Source of the DNA: Omphiscola glabra
Lineage: Eukaryota; Mollusca; Gastropoda; Lymnaeidae
DNA length: 64,000 nt
Direction of reading: 5' to 3'
Assembly: GCA_964017045.1 (NCBI GenBank)
Contig: OZ024810.1
Coordinates: 5,767,062 to 5,831,061, forward strand
Positions 43,396 to 55,937 of the stretch are shown here, in pieces (position 1 is the stretch's first letter; the number at the start of each line of letters is the position of its first letter). The notes beneath the pieces were generated by a model. The model was not told the DNA's origin and did no database searches. It worked only from the letters and a program-made list of their open reading frames with translations. The position numbers were made by a program, and so were the translations under genes.

Positions 43396-44175
43396 CGGCT
43401 CTACTTGTACATACTCCCCGTCTATGTCGCTCTACTTGTACATACTCCTCGTATATGTCGCTCTACTTGTACATACTCCTCGTATATGTCGCTCTACTTG
43501 TACATACTCCCCGTCTATGTCGCTCTACTTGTACATACTCCCCGTCTATGTCGCTCTACTTGTACATACTCCCCGTCTATGTCGCTCTACTTGTACATAC
43601 TCCCCGTCTATGTCGCTCTACTTGTACATACTCCCCGTCTATGTCGCTCTACTTGTACATAATCCCCGTCTATGTCGCTCTACTTGTACATACTCCCCAT
43701 CTATGTCGCTCTACTTGTACATACTCCCCGTCTATGTCGCTCTACTTGTACATACTCCTCGTATATGTCGCTCTACTTGTACATACTCCCCGTCTATGTC
43801 GCTCTACTTGTACATACTCCCCGTCTGCGTCGCTCTACTTGTACATACTCCCCGTCTATGTCGCTCTACTTGTACATACTCCCCGTCTATGTCGCTCTAC
43901 TTGTACATACTCCCCGTCTATGTCGCTCTACTTGTACATACTCCCCGTCTATGTCGCTCTACTTGTACATAATCCCCGTCTATGTCGCTCTACTTGTACA
44001 TACTCCCCGTCTATGTCGCTCTACTTGTACATACTCCCCGTCTATGTCGCTCTACTTGTACATACTCCCCGTCTATGTCGCTCTACTTGTACATACTCCC
44101 CGTCTATGTCGCTCTACTTGTACATACTCCCCATCTATGTCGCTCTACTTGTACATACTCCCCATCTATGTGTTT
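43396..44175. repeat. 31-bp minisatellite, about 25 copies, stop-free in all plus frames
   Basis: The unit is TACTCCCCGTCTATGTCGCT plus CTACTTGTACA. Since 31 is not divisible by three and no frame has a stop, the array reads as a 31-residue repeat cycling through all frames. A CTCCTCGTATATG variant (43441, 43751) and an AATCCCC variant (about 43660, 43970) each recur at 310 bp (10 units). No upstream coding context is seen. Confidence 0.96.
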
Positions 44176-44553
44176 GACTAGAGTTCGATTCCTGGATGTT
44201 GAACGTTTTCCAAATAGACATTTTTTTTTTTTAACCTTTTGCCTTTTTGGTGATTTCTGTGTACAAGTGCGTCACTTCCGTAATAACTTCTGGACAAAAA
44301 AGTTAGATAAATATTCTTCAACACTAAATTATCAACAGAAAAATGCCTCCTTTCCCATCAACTTTGACAGTTCATTTACAAGTTTATTTCTTTATTTTTG
44401 TTTTGATGATAAACAAAAATAGTTTACTCTACCTAACTAATTTAATTAACGAATACTTAAAACAGTAACTGACTCTGTTTGAATATATTTCTCAAAACTA
44501 ATGTATTCTCATCTGTTTGGCTCTACGGAGAAAATGTGATTAGACATGCCCCA
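44176..44553. other. Unique interval
   Basis: AT-rich, nothing recognised. Confidence 0.45.
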
Positions 44554-44608
44554 GTTAGGCCTGGGCTGTTGGGCCTGGGCTGTTAGGCCTGGACTGGTAG
44601 GCCTGATC
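44554..44608. repeat. 14-bp repeat, 4 copies
   Basis: GTTAGGCCTGGGCT and variants. Confidence 0.9.
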
Positions 44609-44691
44609 GGTGATAAACAACTTTAAGACACGCACTGTGCAGATTCTGACCTGGCTACGCACCTCTACCGAAGACGTTTGTGGTGACCTAC

Positions 44692-45228
44692 TTAGAGATC
44701 GTCGACACTGTTTACTTCATAACCCCGTGACCCAGATGTGGAAACCACCTCGGGAGTTCGTAATGGGTCCGAAACACGATCACGTGTTGGGATCCCACCA
44801 ATCGCAGTTGAAGAAATAATCGGAAATATTTTTATCTCAGTTTTCCATCGCAATGGTTCTTGTCCATTCGTCAATTCGACACCACCAAAGAAAATCGATG
44901 CTTTTAAGAAGCTATTAAGTGTCAGGATCATTTGTGGCTCAAATGGAAATCGAATCTTCGGATCGCTAGCATTCGTCAGGAGCTCACGTTTATACCAGGG
45001 TTGAGTTAGGTTGCCATCACGTGTTACGACGTGTATATCAGGGTTGAGTTGGGTTGACATGAAGCGAAACAAAAAATCCAAATATATAATTTTAATAAGC
45101 CATAAGGCCCTATTGGCCCATATATAGAAATATTTTGTAGGCCCTATTCCTAAATTGAAAAAATATAAATAAATTGCAAAATAATTACCATATGGCGCTA
45201 TTGTTTTGTAATCTTTTTCTTTGGTCAT
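44692..45228 (-). other. Longest non-repetitive open frame (178 codons), unassigned
   Basis: The minus strand is open for 178 codons. The N-terminal third is aromatic and hydrophobic; the rest includes HVVTRDGNLTQPWYKREL and GGIPTRDRVSDPLRTPEVVS. No domain or catalytic motif is recognised. The opposite strand is also open for 88 codons (44738-45004) within it. It could be a decayed mobile-element ORF, an exon on either strand, or chance in a moderately GC-rich patch. Confidence 0.25.
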
Positions 45229-45512
45229 TTCTTGATATAGCTGTCTAATATTAATTATCAGGCAAAACGCCTAGTGACTAGTGACTTGCTGAGTTTTAGG
45301 ATTGATTTTATCTTTGTACAAAATGTACATCAAATTGATAAATGAAAATGTCAAAGTCTACATGTCTGTAAACGAGTTTGCTGTGCTGACAATCTTCAGC
45401 CTCGAGGCAAACATATTTTATGATAACTCGCTGTTACTAGATTAAATTTCAATAACGCCTTAAAACTAAGTTTTTCGTAAAAAATCCTTTAGAAAATGTA
45501 ATACAAAGCACT

Positions 45513-46090
45513 GGAGAGTGGTACTGGAGAGCGGCACTGGAGAGCGGCACTGGAGAGTGGTACTGGAGAGCGGCACTGGAGAGCGGCACTGGAGAGTGGT
45601 ACTGGAGAGCGGCACTGGAGAGCGGCACTGGAGAGTGGTACTGGAGAGCGGCACTGGAGAGCGGCACTGGAGAGTGGTACTGGAGAGCGGCACTGGAGAG
45701 CGGCACTGGAGAGTGGCACTGGAGAGTGGTACTGGAGAGCGGCACTGGAGAGTGGCACTGGAGAGTGGCACTGGAGAGCGGCACTGGAGAGTGGCACTGG
45801 AGAGTGGCACTGGAGAGCGGCACTGGAGAGCGGCACTGGAGAGTGGCACTGGAGAGTGGTACTGGAGAGCGGCACTGGAGAGCGGCACTGGAGAGTGGTA
45901 CTGGAGAGTGGCACTGGAGAGCGGCACTGGAGAGTGGCACTGGAGAGCGGCACTGGAGAGTGGCACTGGAGAGTGGCACTGGAGAGCGGCACTGGAGAGT
46001 GGCACTGGAGAGTGGCACTGGAGAGCGGCACTGGAGAGTGGCACTGGAGAGTGGCACTGGAGAGCGGCACTGAAGAGTGGCACTGAAAAG
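45513..46090. repeat. 13-bp minisatellite, about 44 copies, stop-free in all six frames
   Basis: The unit is ACTGGAGAGCGGC, with GTGGC and GTGGT variants. A 39-bp trimer (GTGGT, GCGGC, GCGGC) dominates the left part. Very long open frames on both strands follow from the stop-free 13-bp unit and are not genes. Confidence 0.97.
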
Positions 46091-46185
46091 TTGAAACAAA
46101 ATTCATACAAGTACAAGTAACGCACTTTATAAGAATATTAGTGTCCCCCTCCCCAAGACTCACAACCGCACATTTTTTCACGCCC

Positions 46186-46262
46186 CTGGGGGGGAGGAGG
46201 GGAGGGGTTAAGTTGGGGAGGGGAGGAGGAGAGGGGTTGAGTTTTGGGTGGTGGGGGGTTGT
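46186..46262 (+). repeat. G-rich tract with G-quadruplex potential
   Basis: GGGGGGGAGGAGGGGAGGGG followed by similar blocks. TTTCACGCCCCTG just before it (46177-46189) is the inverse of a hAT-like end also seen at 14557. Confidence 0.75.
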
Positions 46263-46454
46263 TGAAAATTTTGATAGAATCTGTTGTCTTCGGCATCGAG
46301 TCTATGTGCTAAGATACAGCTCGACAGGTTGACGGGAAGTGTGTCAATTAGCTGTCGAAAGATTTTTGGTTGCCATCCAACCACAAAAGAAAGCTATGTT
46401 GATATAAAGGATTTTAAGAAATATATTTTATACTTTTTTTACGACATTTCGTTT

Positions 46455-46650
46455 GATGTTGGTACTGTTATTAATTATTATTATTTATTTCATTTTAATT
46501 TTTATTACTATTTTTTTGTATTTATTTATTATTCATTTATTATTTATTTATTATTGTTTATAATTATCTAATATAATCTATTATGTTCTATTATTATTTA
46601 TTTACTTATTATTATTTATTATTATTATTTATTACTATTATTAATCAAAT
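46455..46650. repeat. AT-only tract of TTATTA/TTATTT words
   Basis: Low-complexity sequence, period 3-7. Confidence 0.9.
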
Positions 46651-46684
46651 AACGTTCATCGATGTTCCTAGAGTTTTCTTAGAT

Positions 46685-46925
46685 GGATGGAGTAATATAC
46701 GGATGGAGTAATATATGGATGGAGTAATATATGGATGGAGTAATATATAGATGGAGTAATATATGGATGGAGTAATATATGGATGGAGTAATATATGGAT
46801 GGAGTAATATATAGATGGAGTAATATATGGATGGAGTAATATATGGATGGAGTAATAGATAGATGGAGTAATAGATAGATTTAGTAATAGATAGATGGAG
46901 TAATAGATAGATAGATGGAGAAAGA
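46685..46925. repeat. 16-bp minisatellite, 15 copies
   Basis: GGATGGAGTAATATAT is repeated. The right end drifts to AGATGGAGTAATAGAT. Confidence 0.95.
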
Positions 46926-47184
46926 TATCTCCTTTCCGTGTGTATATTCTCCGTCTTTCCCTCATTTATTAATTGAAAAGAACATATCTAACTTAATTTC
47001 TCTTCACCGCTACCTTGGGACGAACATCTTTAGAACCTCTGTAATATTGTTTGGTGACCAATGCGTCAGTCAGGACTTGAATGTTATGTGAATATCTCTA
47101 GCTAAAAGTAATATAATTGTCATGATGGGGTGTGGTTGTATCACTTCTAGCGATCCTAGATGGTATGGGAGGATGGGGTGTGTC

Positions 47185-47345
47185 GAAGAGGGGCGTGGGA
47201 GATGGACGCTGGTAGAGAGGGCGTGGGAGATGGACGCTGGTAGAGAGGGGCGTGGGAGATGGACGCTGGTAGAGAGGGGCGTGGGAGATGGACGCTGGTA
47301 GAGAGGGGCGTGGGAGATGGACGCTGGTAGAGAGGGGCGTGTGAG
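47185..47345. repeat. 29-bp minisatellite, about 5 copies
   Basis: GCGTGGGAGATGGACGCTGG plus TAGAGAGGG. One copy is a base short. A short unique stretch with a C-run (47450-47460) follows. Confidence 0.95.
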
Positions 47346-47515
47346 CATGGGGAAAAAGGCCGATGCCCTTATCTGATGTTAACCATTTCCCCAAAAACCT
47401 TCGATCATAATCCTATTCATCAAATGATTACCTCATCCAGGCATCTTGCCCCCCCCCCCCTCTCCCAAAACAAACTTCCTTACTCCAGAACCTAAATTTC
47501 TTTAGCATCCACTTT

Positions 47516-49592
47516 TTCGTTTACTCACTCAACACACTCCTTAATCTACTCATTCAACACACTCCTTAATCTACTCACTCACACCCATCCTTAATCTACT
47601 CACTCAACCAACTTCTTAATCTACTGACTTCATCCACTCTTTAATTCACTCACTCCATCCACTCCTTAATCTACTTACTCAACCCACTCCTTAATCTACT
47701 CACTCCATCCACTCCTTAATCTTCTCCTTCCATCTACCCCTTAATCTACTCACTCAACTCACACCTTAATCTACTCATTCAACCCACTCCTTAATCTACT
47801 CACTCAACCCACTTCTTAATCTACTCACCATCCACTCATTAATCTACTCACTCCGTCAACTCCTTAATCTACTCACTCCATCCACTCCTTAATCTACTCA
47901 CTCCATCCACTCATTAATCGACTCACTCCATCCACTCCTTAATCTACTCACTCCATCCACTCCTTAATCTACTCACTCCATCCACTCCTTAATCTACTCA
48001 CTACATCCAATCCTTAATCTACTCACTCAACCCACTCCTTAATCTACTCACTCAACCCACTCCTTAATCTACTCACTCAACCCACTCCTTAATCTACTCA
48101 CTCAACCCACTCCTTAATCTACTCACTCAATCCACTCCTTAATCTACTCAACCCACTTCTTAATCTACTACCTCCATCCACTCCTTAATCTACTCACTCC
48201 ATCCACTCATTAATCTACTCACTCCGTCAACTCCTTAATCTACTCACTCCATCCACTCCTTAATCTACTCACTCCATCCACTCCTTAATCTACTCACTCC
48301 ATCCACTCCTTAATCTACTCACTCCATCCACTCATTAATATACTCATTCAACCAACTCCTTAATCTACTCACTCAACCCACTCCTTAATCTACTCACTCA
48401 ACCCACTCATTAATCTACTCACTCAACCCATTCCTTAATCTACTCACTCAACCCATTCCTTAATCTACTCACTCAACCCACTCCTTAATCTACTCACTCA
48501 ACCCACTCCTTAATCTACTCATTCAATCCCCTCCTTAATCTACTCACTCAACCCATTCCTTAATCTACTCACTCAACCCATTCCTTAATCTACTCACTCA
48601 ACACACTCCTTAATCTACTCACTCAACCCACTCCTTAATCTACTCACTCCATCCACTCCTTAATCTACTCACTCAACCCACTCCTTAATCTACTCACTCC
48701 ATCCACTCCTTAATCTAATCACTTCATCCACTCCTTAATCTACTCACTCCATACACTCCTTGATCTACTCATTCAACCCACTCCTTAATCTACTCAATCA
48801 ACCCACTCCTTAATCTACTCACTCAACCCTTTCCTTAATCTACTCACTCAACCCACTCCTTAATCTACTCACTCAACCCACTCCTTAATCTACTCACTCC
48901 ATCCACTCCTTAATCTATTCACTCCATCCACTCCTTAATATACTCATTCAACCCACTCCTTAATCTACTCACTCAACCCACTCCTTAATCTACTCACTCA
49001 ACCCACTCCTTAATCTACTCACTTCATCCACTCCTTAATCTACTCACCCCATCCACTCCTTAATCTACTCACTCCATCCACTCCTTAATCTACTCATTCA
49101 ACCCACTCCTTAATCTACTCACTCAACCCACTCCTTAATCTACTCACTCAACCCACTCCTTAATCTACTAACTCAACCCACTCCTTAATCTACGCACTCC
49201 ATTCACTCATTCAACCCACTCCTTAATCTACTCACTTACCCCACTCCTTAATCTACTCACTCAACCCACTCCTTAATCTACTCACTCCATCAACTCCTTA
49301 ATCTACTCACTCCATCCACTCCTTAATCTTTTCACTCCAACCACTCCTTAATCTACTTACTCCATCCACTACTTAATCTAATCACTCCATCCACTTCTTA
49401 ATCTACTCACTCCATCCACTCCTTAATCTACTCACTCCATCAACTCCTTAATCTTCTCACTCCATCCACTCCTTAATGTACTCACTCCATCCACTCTTTA
49501 ATCTACTCACTCCATACACTCCTTAATCTACTCACTCCATCCACTCCTTAATCTACTCACTCCATGCACTCCTTAATCTACTCACTCAACCA
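47516..49592. repeat. 25-bp minisatellite, about 83 copies
   Basis: The unit is TCCTTAATCTACTCACTCAA plus CCCAC. CTCAACCCAC and CTCCATCCAC subtypes are intermixed in runs. It passes directly into the next array. Confidence 0.97.
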
Positions 49593-51765
49593 ACTCAAAC
49601 CCATCAACCCAGTCAATCAACAGACCCATCAACCCAGTATATCAACAGACCCCATTGACCCATTCTATCAACATACCTCATTAACCCAGTCTATCAACAT
49701 ACTCCATCAACCCTGTCTATCAACAGACCCCATCAACCCATTCTATCAACATACCCCATCAACCCAGTCTATCAACAGACCCCATCAACCCATTCTATCA
49801 ACAGACCCCATCAACCCATTCTATCAACAGACCCCATCAACCCAGTCTATCAACAGACCCCATCAACCCATTCTATCAACAGACCCCATCAACCCAGTCT
49901 ATCAACATACTTCATTAACGCATTCTATCAACAGACCCCATCAACCCAGTCTATCAACAGACCCCATCAACCCATTCTATCAACAGACCCCATCAACCCA
50001 GTCTATCATCAGACCCCATCAACCCATTCTATCAACAGACCCCATCAACCCATTCTATCAACAGACCCGATCAACCCATTCTATCAACAGGCCCCATCAA
50101 CCCATTCTATCAACAGACCCCCATGAACCCATTCTATCAACATACTCCATCAACCCATTCTATCAACAGACCGCATCAACACATTCTATCAACAGACCAC
50201 ATCAACCCAGTCTATCAACATACCCCATCAACCCATTCTACCAACAGACCCCATTAACCCATTCTATCAACAGACCCCATCAACCCAGTCTATCAACAGA
50301 CCCCATCAACCCAGTATATTAACAGACTTCATCAACCCATTCTATCAACAGACCCCATCAATCCAGTCTATCAACATACTTCATTAACCCATTCTATCAA
50401 CAGACCCCATCAACCCAGTCTATCAACAGACCCCATCAACCCATTCTATCAACATACTTCATTAACCCAGTCTATCAACATACTCCATCAACCCATTCTA
50501 TCAACAGACCCCATCGACCCATTCTATCAACAGACCCCATCAACCCATTCTATCAACAGACCCCATCAACCCAGTCTATCATCAGACCCCATCAACCCAG
50601 TATATTAACAGATCCCATCAACCCATTCTATCAACAGACCCCATCAACCCAGTCTATCAACATACTTCATTAACGCATTCTATCAACAGACCCCATCAAC
50701 CCAGTCTATCAACAGACCCCATCAACCCATTCTATCAACAGACCCCATCAACCCAGTCTATCAACAGATCCCATCAACCCAGTCTATCAACATACTTCAT
50801 TAACCCATTCTATCAACAGACCCCATCAACCCAGTCTATCAACATACTCCATTAAACCAGTCTATGAACAGACCCCATCAACACATTCTATCAACATACG
50901 TCATTAACCCAGTCTATCAACATACTCCATCAACCCATTCTATCAACAGACCCCATCAACCCATTGTATCAACAGACCCATCAACTCATTCTATCAACAT
51001 ACCCCATCAACCCATTATATCAACAGACCCATCAACCCATTCTATCAACAGACCCCATCAACACAGTCTATCAACAGATCCCATCAACCCAGTCTATCAA
51101 CAGACCCCATCAACACAGTCTATCAACATACTTCATTAACCCATTCTATCAACATACTAAATCAACCCAGTCTATTAACAGACTCCATTAAACCAGTCTA
51201 TGAACAGACTCCATTAAACCAGTCTATGAACAGACTCCATTAAACCAGTCTATGAACAGACTCCATTAAACCAGTCTATCAACATACTTCATTAACCCAT
51301 TCTATCAACAGACCCCATCAACCCAGTCTATCAACATACTAAATCAACCCAGTCTATTAACAGACTCCATTAAACCAGTCTATGAACAGACTCCATTAAA
51401 CCAGTCTATGAACAGACTCCATTAAACCAGTCTATCAACAGACTCCATTAAACCAGTCTATCAACAGACTCCATTAAACCAGTCTATGAACAGACTCCAT
51501 TAAACCAGTCTATGAACAGACTCCATTAAACCAGTCTATCAACAGACTCCATCAACCCAGTCTATCAACAGACTTCATTAAACCAGTCTATCAACAGACT
51601 CCATTAAACCAGTCTATCAACAGACTCCATCAACCCAGTCTATCAACAGACTTCATTAAACCAGTCTATCAACAGACTCCATTAAACCAGTCTATCAACA
51701 GACTCCATTAAACCAGTCTATCAACAGACCCATCAACCCAGTCTATCAACAGACCCAGCTCATAA
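49593..51765. repeat. 26-bp minisatellite, about 83 copies
   Basis: The unit is ACAGACCCCATCAACCCATT plus CTATCA. CATTC and CAGTC subtypes alternate irregularly. From about 51180 a GACTCCATTAAACCAG subtype takes over. Open plus frames are artefacts. Confidence 0.97.
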
Positions 51766-51794
51766 ACAAAATACGACATAACAATAGTCTAAAT

Positions 51795-51978
51795 TAGTGT
51801 TTCCTGACGTGGGAAGAGGGGAGGAATATGATAACACATGTGTAATGTACAATTATTATTAAAGCTTATAATATATAGTTATATTGACACAGATTGTTCG
51901 TGTCTATTTAATATATTTTAAAGCTTTGTATCATTCCAACACTTTTATAATTAGTTAATTATAGTTTGGGAATCACTG
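51795..51978. mobile_element. Non-autonomous hAT-like element, 184 bp, perfect 8-bp TSD
   Basis: It starts TAGTGTTTCC and ends GGAATCACTG (inverse CAGTGATTCC). GTCTAAAT flanks it on both sides (51787-51794 and 51979-51986). The interior is AT-rich with no ORF. The termini match the CAGTG-TTCC type common in hAT elements. Confidence 0.88.
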
Positions 51979-52017
51979 GTCTAAATGACATAGGCAATTG
52001 TTCATTACATTTTCCAC

Positions 52018-52870
52018 TTGTTTTTCTTTACTGAAGACCCATTCATTGTTACACTACAGACACATTTATTGTTATACCGAAGATACATTCAGTGTTACAC
52101 TGAAGATACATTCATTGTTACACTGAAGACACATTTATTGTTACACCGAAGATACATTCATTGTTACACTGAAGACACATGCATTGTTACACTGAAGACA
52201 CGTCCATTTTTAAACCGAAGACGCATCCCTTGTTACACTGAAGACACATCCCTTGTTACACTGAAGACACATTACTTGTTACACTAAAGACACATTCCTT
52301 CTTACACTAAAGACACATTCCTTGGTACACTGAAGACACATTCATTGTTAGACACATTCATTGTTACACTGAAGACACATTCCTTGTTACAATTAAGACA
52401 CATTCATTGTTAGACACATTTATTGTTACACTGAAGACACATTCATTATTACCCTGAAGACACATTCCTTGTTACCCTGAAGACACATTTATTGTTACAT
52501 TGAAGACACATTCATTGTTACACTGAAGACACATTCCTTGTTACACTGAAGACACATTCCTTGTTACACTGAAGACACATTCCTTGTTACACTGAAGACA
52601 CATTCCTTGTTACACTGAAGACACATTCCTTGTTACACTGAAGACACATTCCTTGTTACACTGAAGACACATTCATTGTTACACTGAAGACACATTCCTT
52701 GTTACACTGAAGACACATTCCTTGTTACACTGAAGACACATTCCTTGTTACACTGAAGACACATTCCTTGTTACACTGAAGACACATTCCTTGTCACACT
52801 GAAGACACATTCCTTGTTACACTGAAGACACATTCATTGTTACACTGAAGACACATTCATTGTTAGATAT
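52018..52870. repeat. 23-bp minisatellite, about 37 copies
   Basis: CATTCCTTGTTACACTGAAG plus ACA. The right half is nearly homogeneous, the left half diverged. Confidence 0.96.
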
Positions 52871-53139
52871 ATTCTACTCTCTAACCACTGATGAATTGTG
52901 TCCAGTTGAATACATACTCTTGTCTAAGATGATAAAATAGTTAGTCATTTCTCTCAGCAGACGATGTTCACGCGTCAACTCCTGAAATAAGACACGTTGA
53001 ACAGGCCGGTAAATTGTGCCTCAATGTGACGTCATTACAGACTTCAGTCTTGTCGATTCCCGCTTCATATGGCACCACTCAATTTTCATGTTTGACTTAC
53101 TAATGGGGGGGGGGGGCGCTCAGGGGCGGGTTTGTTGGT

Positions 53140-53695
53140 GGGTCACACTGCTGCTAATCGACCCCCCATGGGGGGTGGTATTCTTGTTAATGGAATGGTG
53201 GGAGAGGAGCACTAAGGGGAACTGAATAAAGGACTTAACAAAAGTCCTAGAAATAAAGGACTTAACAAAAGTCCTAGAAATAAAGGACTTAACATATGTC
53301 CTAGAAATAAAGGACTTAAAAAACGTCCTAGAAATAAAGGACTTAACTGCTGCTAATCGACCCCCCCCCCACCTCGCCCCCATGGGGGTGGTATTTTTGT
53401 TAATGGAATGGTGGCAGTGAAGCACTAAAGGGAACTGAATAAAGGACTTAACAAAAGTCCTAGAAATAAAGGACTTAACAAAATACCTATAAATAAAGGT
53501 CTTAACAAAAGTCCTAGAAATAAAGGACTTAACAAAAGTCCTAGAAATAAAGGAATTAACATATGTCCTAGAAATAAAGGACTTAAAAAACGTCATAGAA
53601 ATAAAGGACTTAACAAAAGTTCTAGAAATAAATGACCTAACAAAAGTCCTAGAAACAAAGGACTTAACAAAAGTCCTAGAATGTTCTAAAATCTA
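53140..53695. repeat. 199-bp duplication with 27-bp hairpin-forming units
   Basis: CTGCTGCTAATCGACCCCCC at 53148 recurs at 53347, with similar sequence up to GAACTGAATAAAGG. Each is followed by 27-bp units containing GGACTTAACAAAAGTCC (four, then about nine copies), which folds as a 6-bp stem with a 5-base loop. A G-run lies just before at 53105-53116. The unique DNA 52871-53139 shows no gene. Confidence 0.93.
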
Positions 53696-53737
53696 AACGA
53701 TATTTGGGGGTTAAAGGGATTGCGAGACACAAAATAT

Positions 53738-54210
53738 TGCTCTAAATTGTGCTTTAAACTTAGGGCTCTGAATTGTCCTTTGAACTTAGAGCTCTGAATT
53801 GTCCTATAAACTTAGGGCTCTGAATTGTCCTTTAAACTTAGGGCTCTGAATTGTCCTTTAAACTTAGGGCTCTGAATTGTCCTTTAAACTTAGGGCTCTG
53901 AATTGTCCTTTAAACTTAGGGCTCTGAATTGTCCTTTAAACTTAGGGCTCTGAATTGTCCTTTAAACTTACGGCTCTGAATTGTCCTTTAAACTTAGGGC
54001 TCTGAATTGTCCTTTAAACTTAGGGCTCTGAATTGTCCTTTAAACTTAGGGCTCTGAATTGTCCTTTAAACTTAGGGCTCTGAATTGTCCTTTAAACTTA
54101 GGGCTCTGAATTGTCCTTTAAACTTAGGGCTCTGAATTGTCCTTTAAACTTAGGGCTCTGAATGGTCCTTCAAACTTAGGGCTCTGAATTGTCCTTTAAA
54201 CTTAGGGTTT
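53738..54210. repeat. 26-bp minisatellite, 18 copies
   Basis: AATTGTCCTTTAAACTTAGG plus GCTCTG, almost invariant. Confidence 0.97.
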
Positions 54211-54761
54211 CATAAACTGAACTAAAATTAAACTTTGTTCACTGACGTCATCCACATATTAGAGTCTCATCATTAGAGAGTGTATGTGGTAGTTAGATAA
54301 GGAGCGACCCTAACTCGCGCTCATTCTATGTTCGCCTTATTCATCACAAAATACAGGACAACACGTTTCAAAAATGACATAAACTTCAACGGTTTTTTCT
54401 AAATTAACAAAGCCCCCCCCCCTTTTGCACCCGTATCCGCCACTCACCCAACAACAATTTAATGCTACGCCCCTGTGTCATACCCCATTGGTGTCCCTCG
54501 CGTGGCAATGTTCATTCTGTATTCCGCCTTGGTTTGTCCCCCTGATTTTGTCCCGAACATCCCATGAAGTGCTTGTTGAAACAGTCTCAAACCTAACCTC
54601 AAACTCGTGTCTGTTCGGTTGCCAGTCAATCAATATTTTGATATTTGCACTGATCACAAAAGGTTCTCACTTCATTAAACATTGGACTCATTGTTAATCC
54701 CCCCCCCTCACACAATTTTTGTATCATTGTTTTGGGAGTTAGTTATGGTTTCATTTAGCTA
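54211..54761. other. Unique interval with two hAT-like right ends
   Basis: TATCCGCCACTC (54434-54445) and GCTACGCCCCTG (54464-54475) look like two hAT termini. 54480-54700 is open on both strands (minus frame reads HEFEVRFETVSTSTSWDVRD), with no splice signals or family recognised. Confidence 0.3.
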
Positions 54762-54930
54762 ATGTGTGTGTGTGTGTGTTTTTATGTGTGTGTATTTTTG
54801 AAGGTGTATGTGAATATGTGTGAGTGTATGTTTGTGGGTATATGTTTGGGTGTGAGTATATGTGTGGGTGTGGCTGAATATGTGTGGGTGTATGTGTGTA
54901 GGTATATGTTTGGGTGTGAGTATAGGAGCT
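54762..54930. repeat. GT-rich imperfect microsatellite
   Basis: (GT)n is interrupted by GGTATATGTTTGGGTGTGAG, which occurs twice about 64 bp apart. Confidence 0.9.
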
Positions 54931-55029
54931 TAGAGACGGGGTTTGCGGCGTGGGATGAGTAGATGGGAATCGAAAGCGTATTTTTCATGTTAATAGTCTA
55001 AAATGGTTACTTTCTTTCAATGTTTTCGT

Positions 55030-55205
55030 AACCACGTAACATTTGTTAGTGTAACCACTGGTAACATTTGTTAGTGTAACCATTGGAACATTTGTTAGTG
55101 CACCATAAAACTGCAATTGTATCAATGCGACATAGAGTTGCAAACATTGGTGTATCAATGCGACATAGAGTTGCAAACATTTTGTTGTATCAATGAGACA
55201 TAGAA
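55030..55205. repeat. Two short adjacent repeats
   Basis: TAACATTTGTTAGTGTAACC occurs three times (55038-55098). Then GTATCAATGCGACATAGAGT units recur (55117-55205). Confidence 0.88.
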
Positions 55206-55302
55206 TATTAACATAATTATGATGCATGTACTCCACCGAAGTGAATACTACGAACTCGAACCGTGCTGAAAACCGACCGAGTCCAAACTTAAAGTCACTG
55301 AG

Positions 55303-55446
55303 AACGAATCAACCCGAACGAACCAACACGAACGAACCAACCCGAACTACTTACATTTGACGAATGTGATACATCACTACTTACATTTGACGAATGTGAT
55401 ACATCACTACTTACATTTGACGAATGTGTTACATCACTACTTACAT
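55303..55446. repeat. CGAACGAACC repeat then 30-bp minisatellite, 3.3 copies
   Basis: AACGAACCAACCCGAAC words end at 55347. TACTTACATTTGACGAATGT plus GATACATCAC then repeats. Confidence 0.92.
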
Positions 55447-55477
55447 AAAACCCAAAACGATATTATAGTATCATCTC

Positions 55478-55832
55478 CTACCCACCTATGCCCTACTAAC
55501 CTATGCCCTACCCACCCATCCCCTACCCACCTATGCCCTACCACCTATGCCCTACCCACCTATCCTCTACCCACCTATGCCCTACCCACCTATCCCCTAC
55601 CCACCTATGCCCTATCCACCTATGCCCTACCCACCTATTCCCTACCCACCTATGCCCTACCCACCCATCCCCTACCCACCTATCCCCTACCCACCTATGC
55701 CCTACCCACCTATGCCCTACCCACCTATTCCCTACCCACCTATCCCCTACCCACCTATGCCCTACCCACCTATGCCCTACCCACCTATGCCCTACCCACC
55801 TATGCCCTGCCCATCTATGCCCCCATCCACCT
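55478..55832. repeat. 15-bp minisatellite, about 24 copies
   Basis: CTACCCACCTATGCC with CCTATCC and CCTATTC variants. Proline/tyrosine-rich open frames are artefacts. Confidence 0.96.
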
Positions 55833-55937
55833 CTCTCCCACCAACACCCTGTGTCACATAAGATTGATTGTTATAAATGCATGTCACATTAAATTACATC
55901 AACATTGTAGCCGACTCTTTTTATTCTGTGTCTGCAG

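Noticed and set aside
54425..54697. 90-codon plus frame
   Set aside because: Begins in a hAT-like end and is open on both strands; no splice signals or domain.
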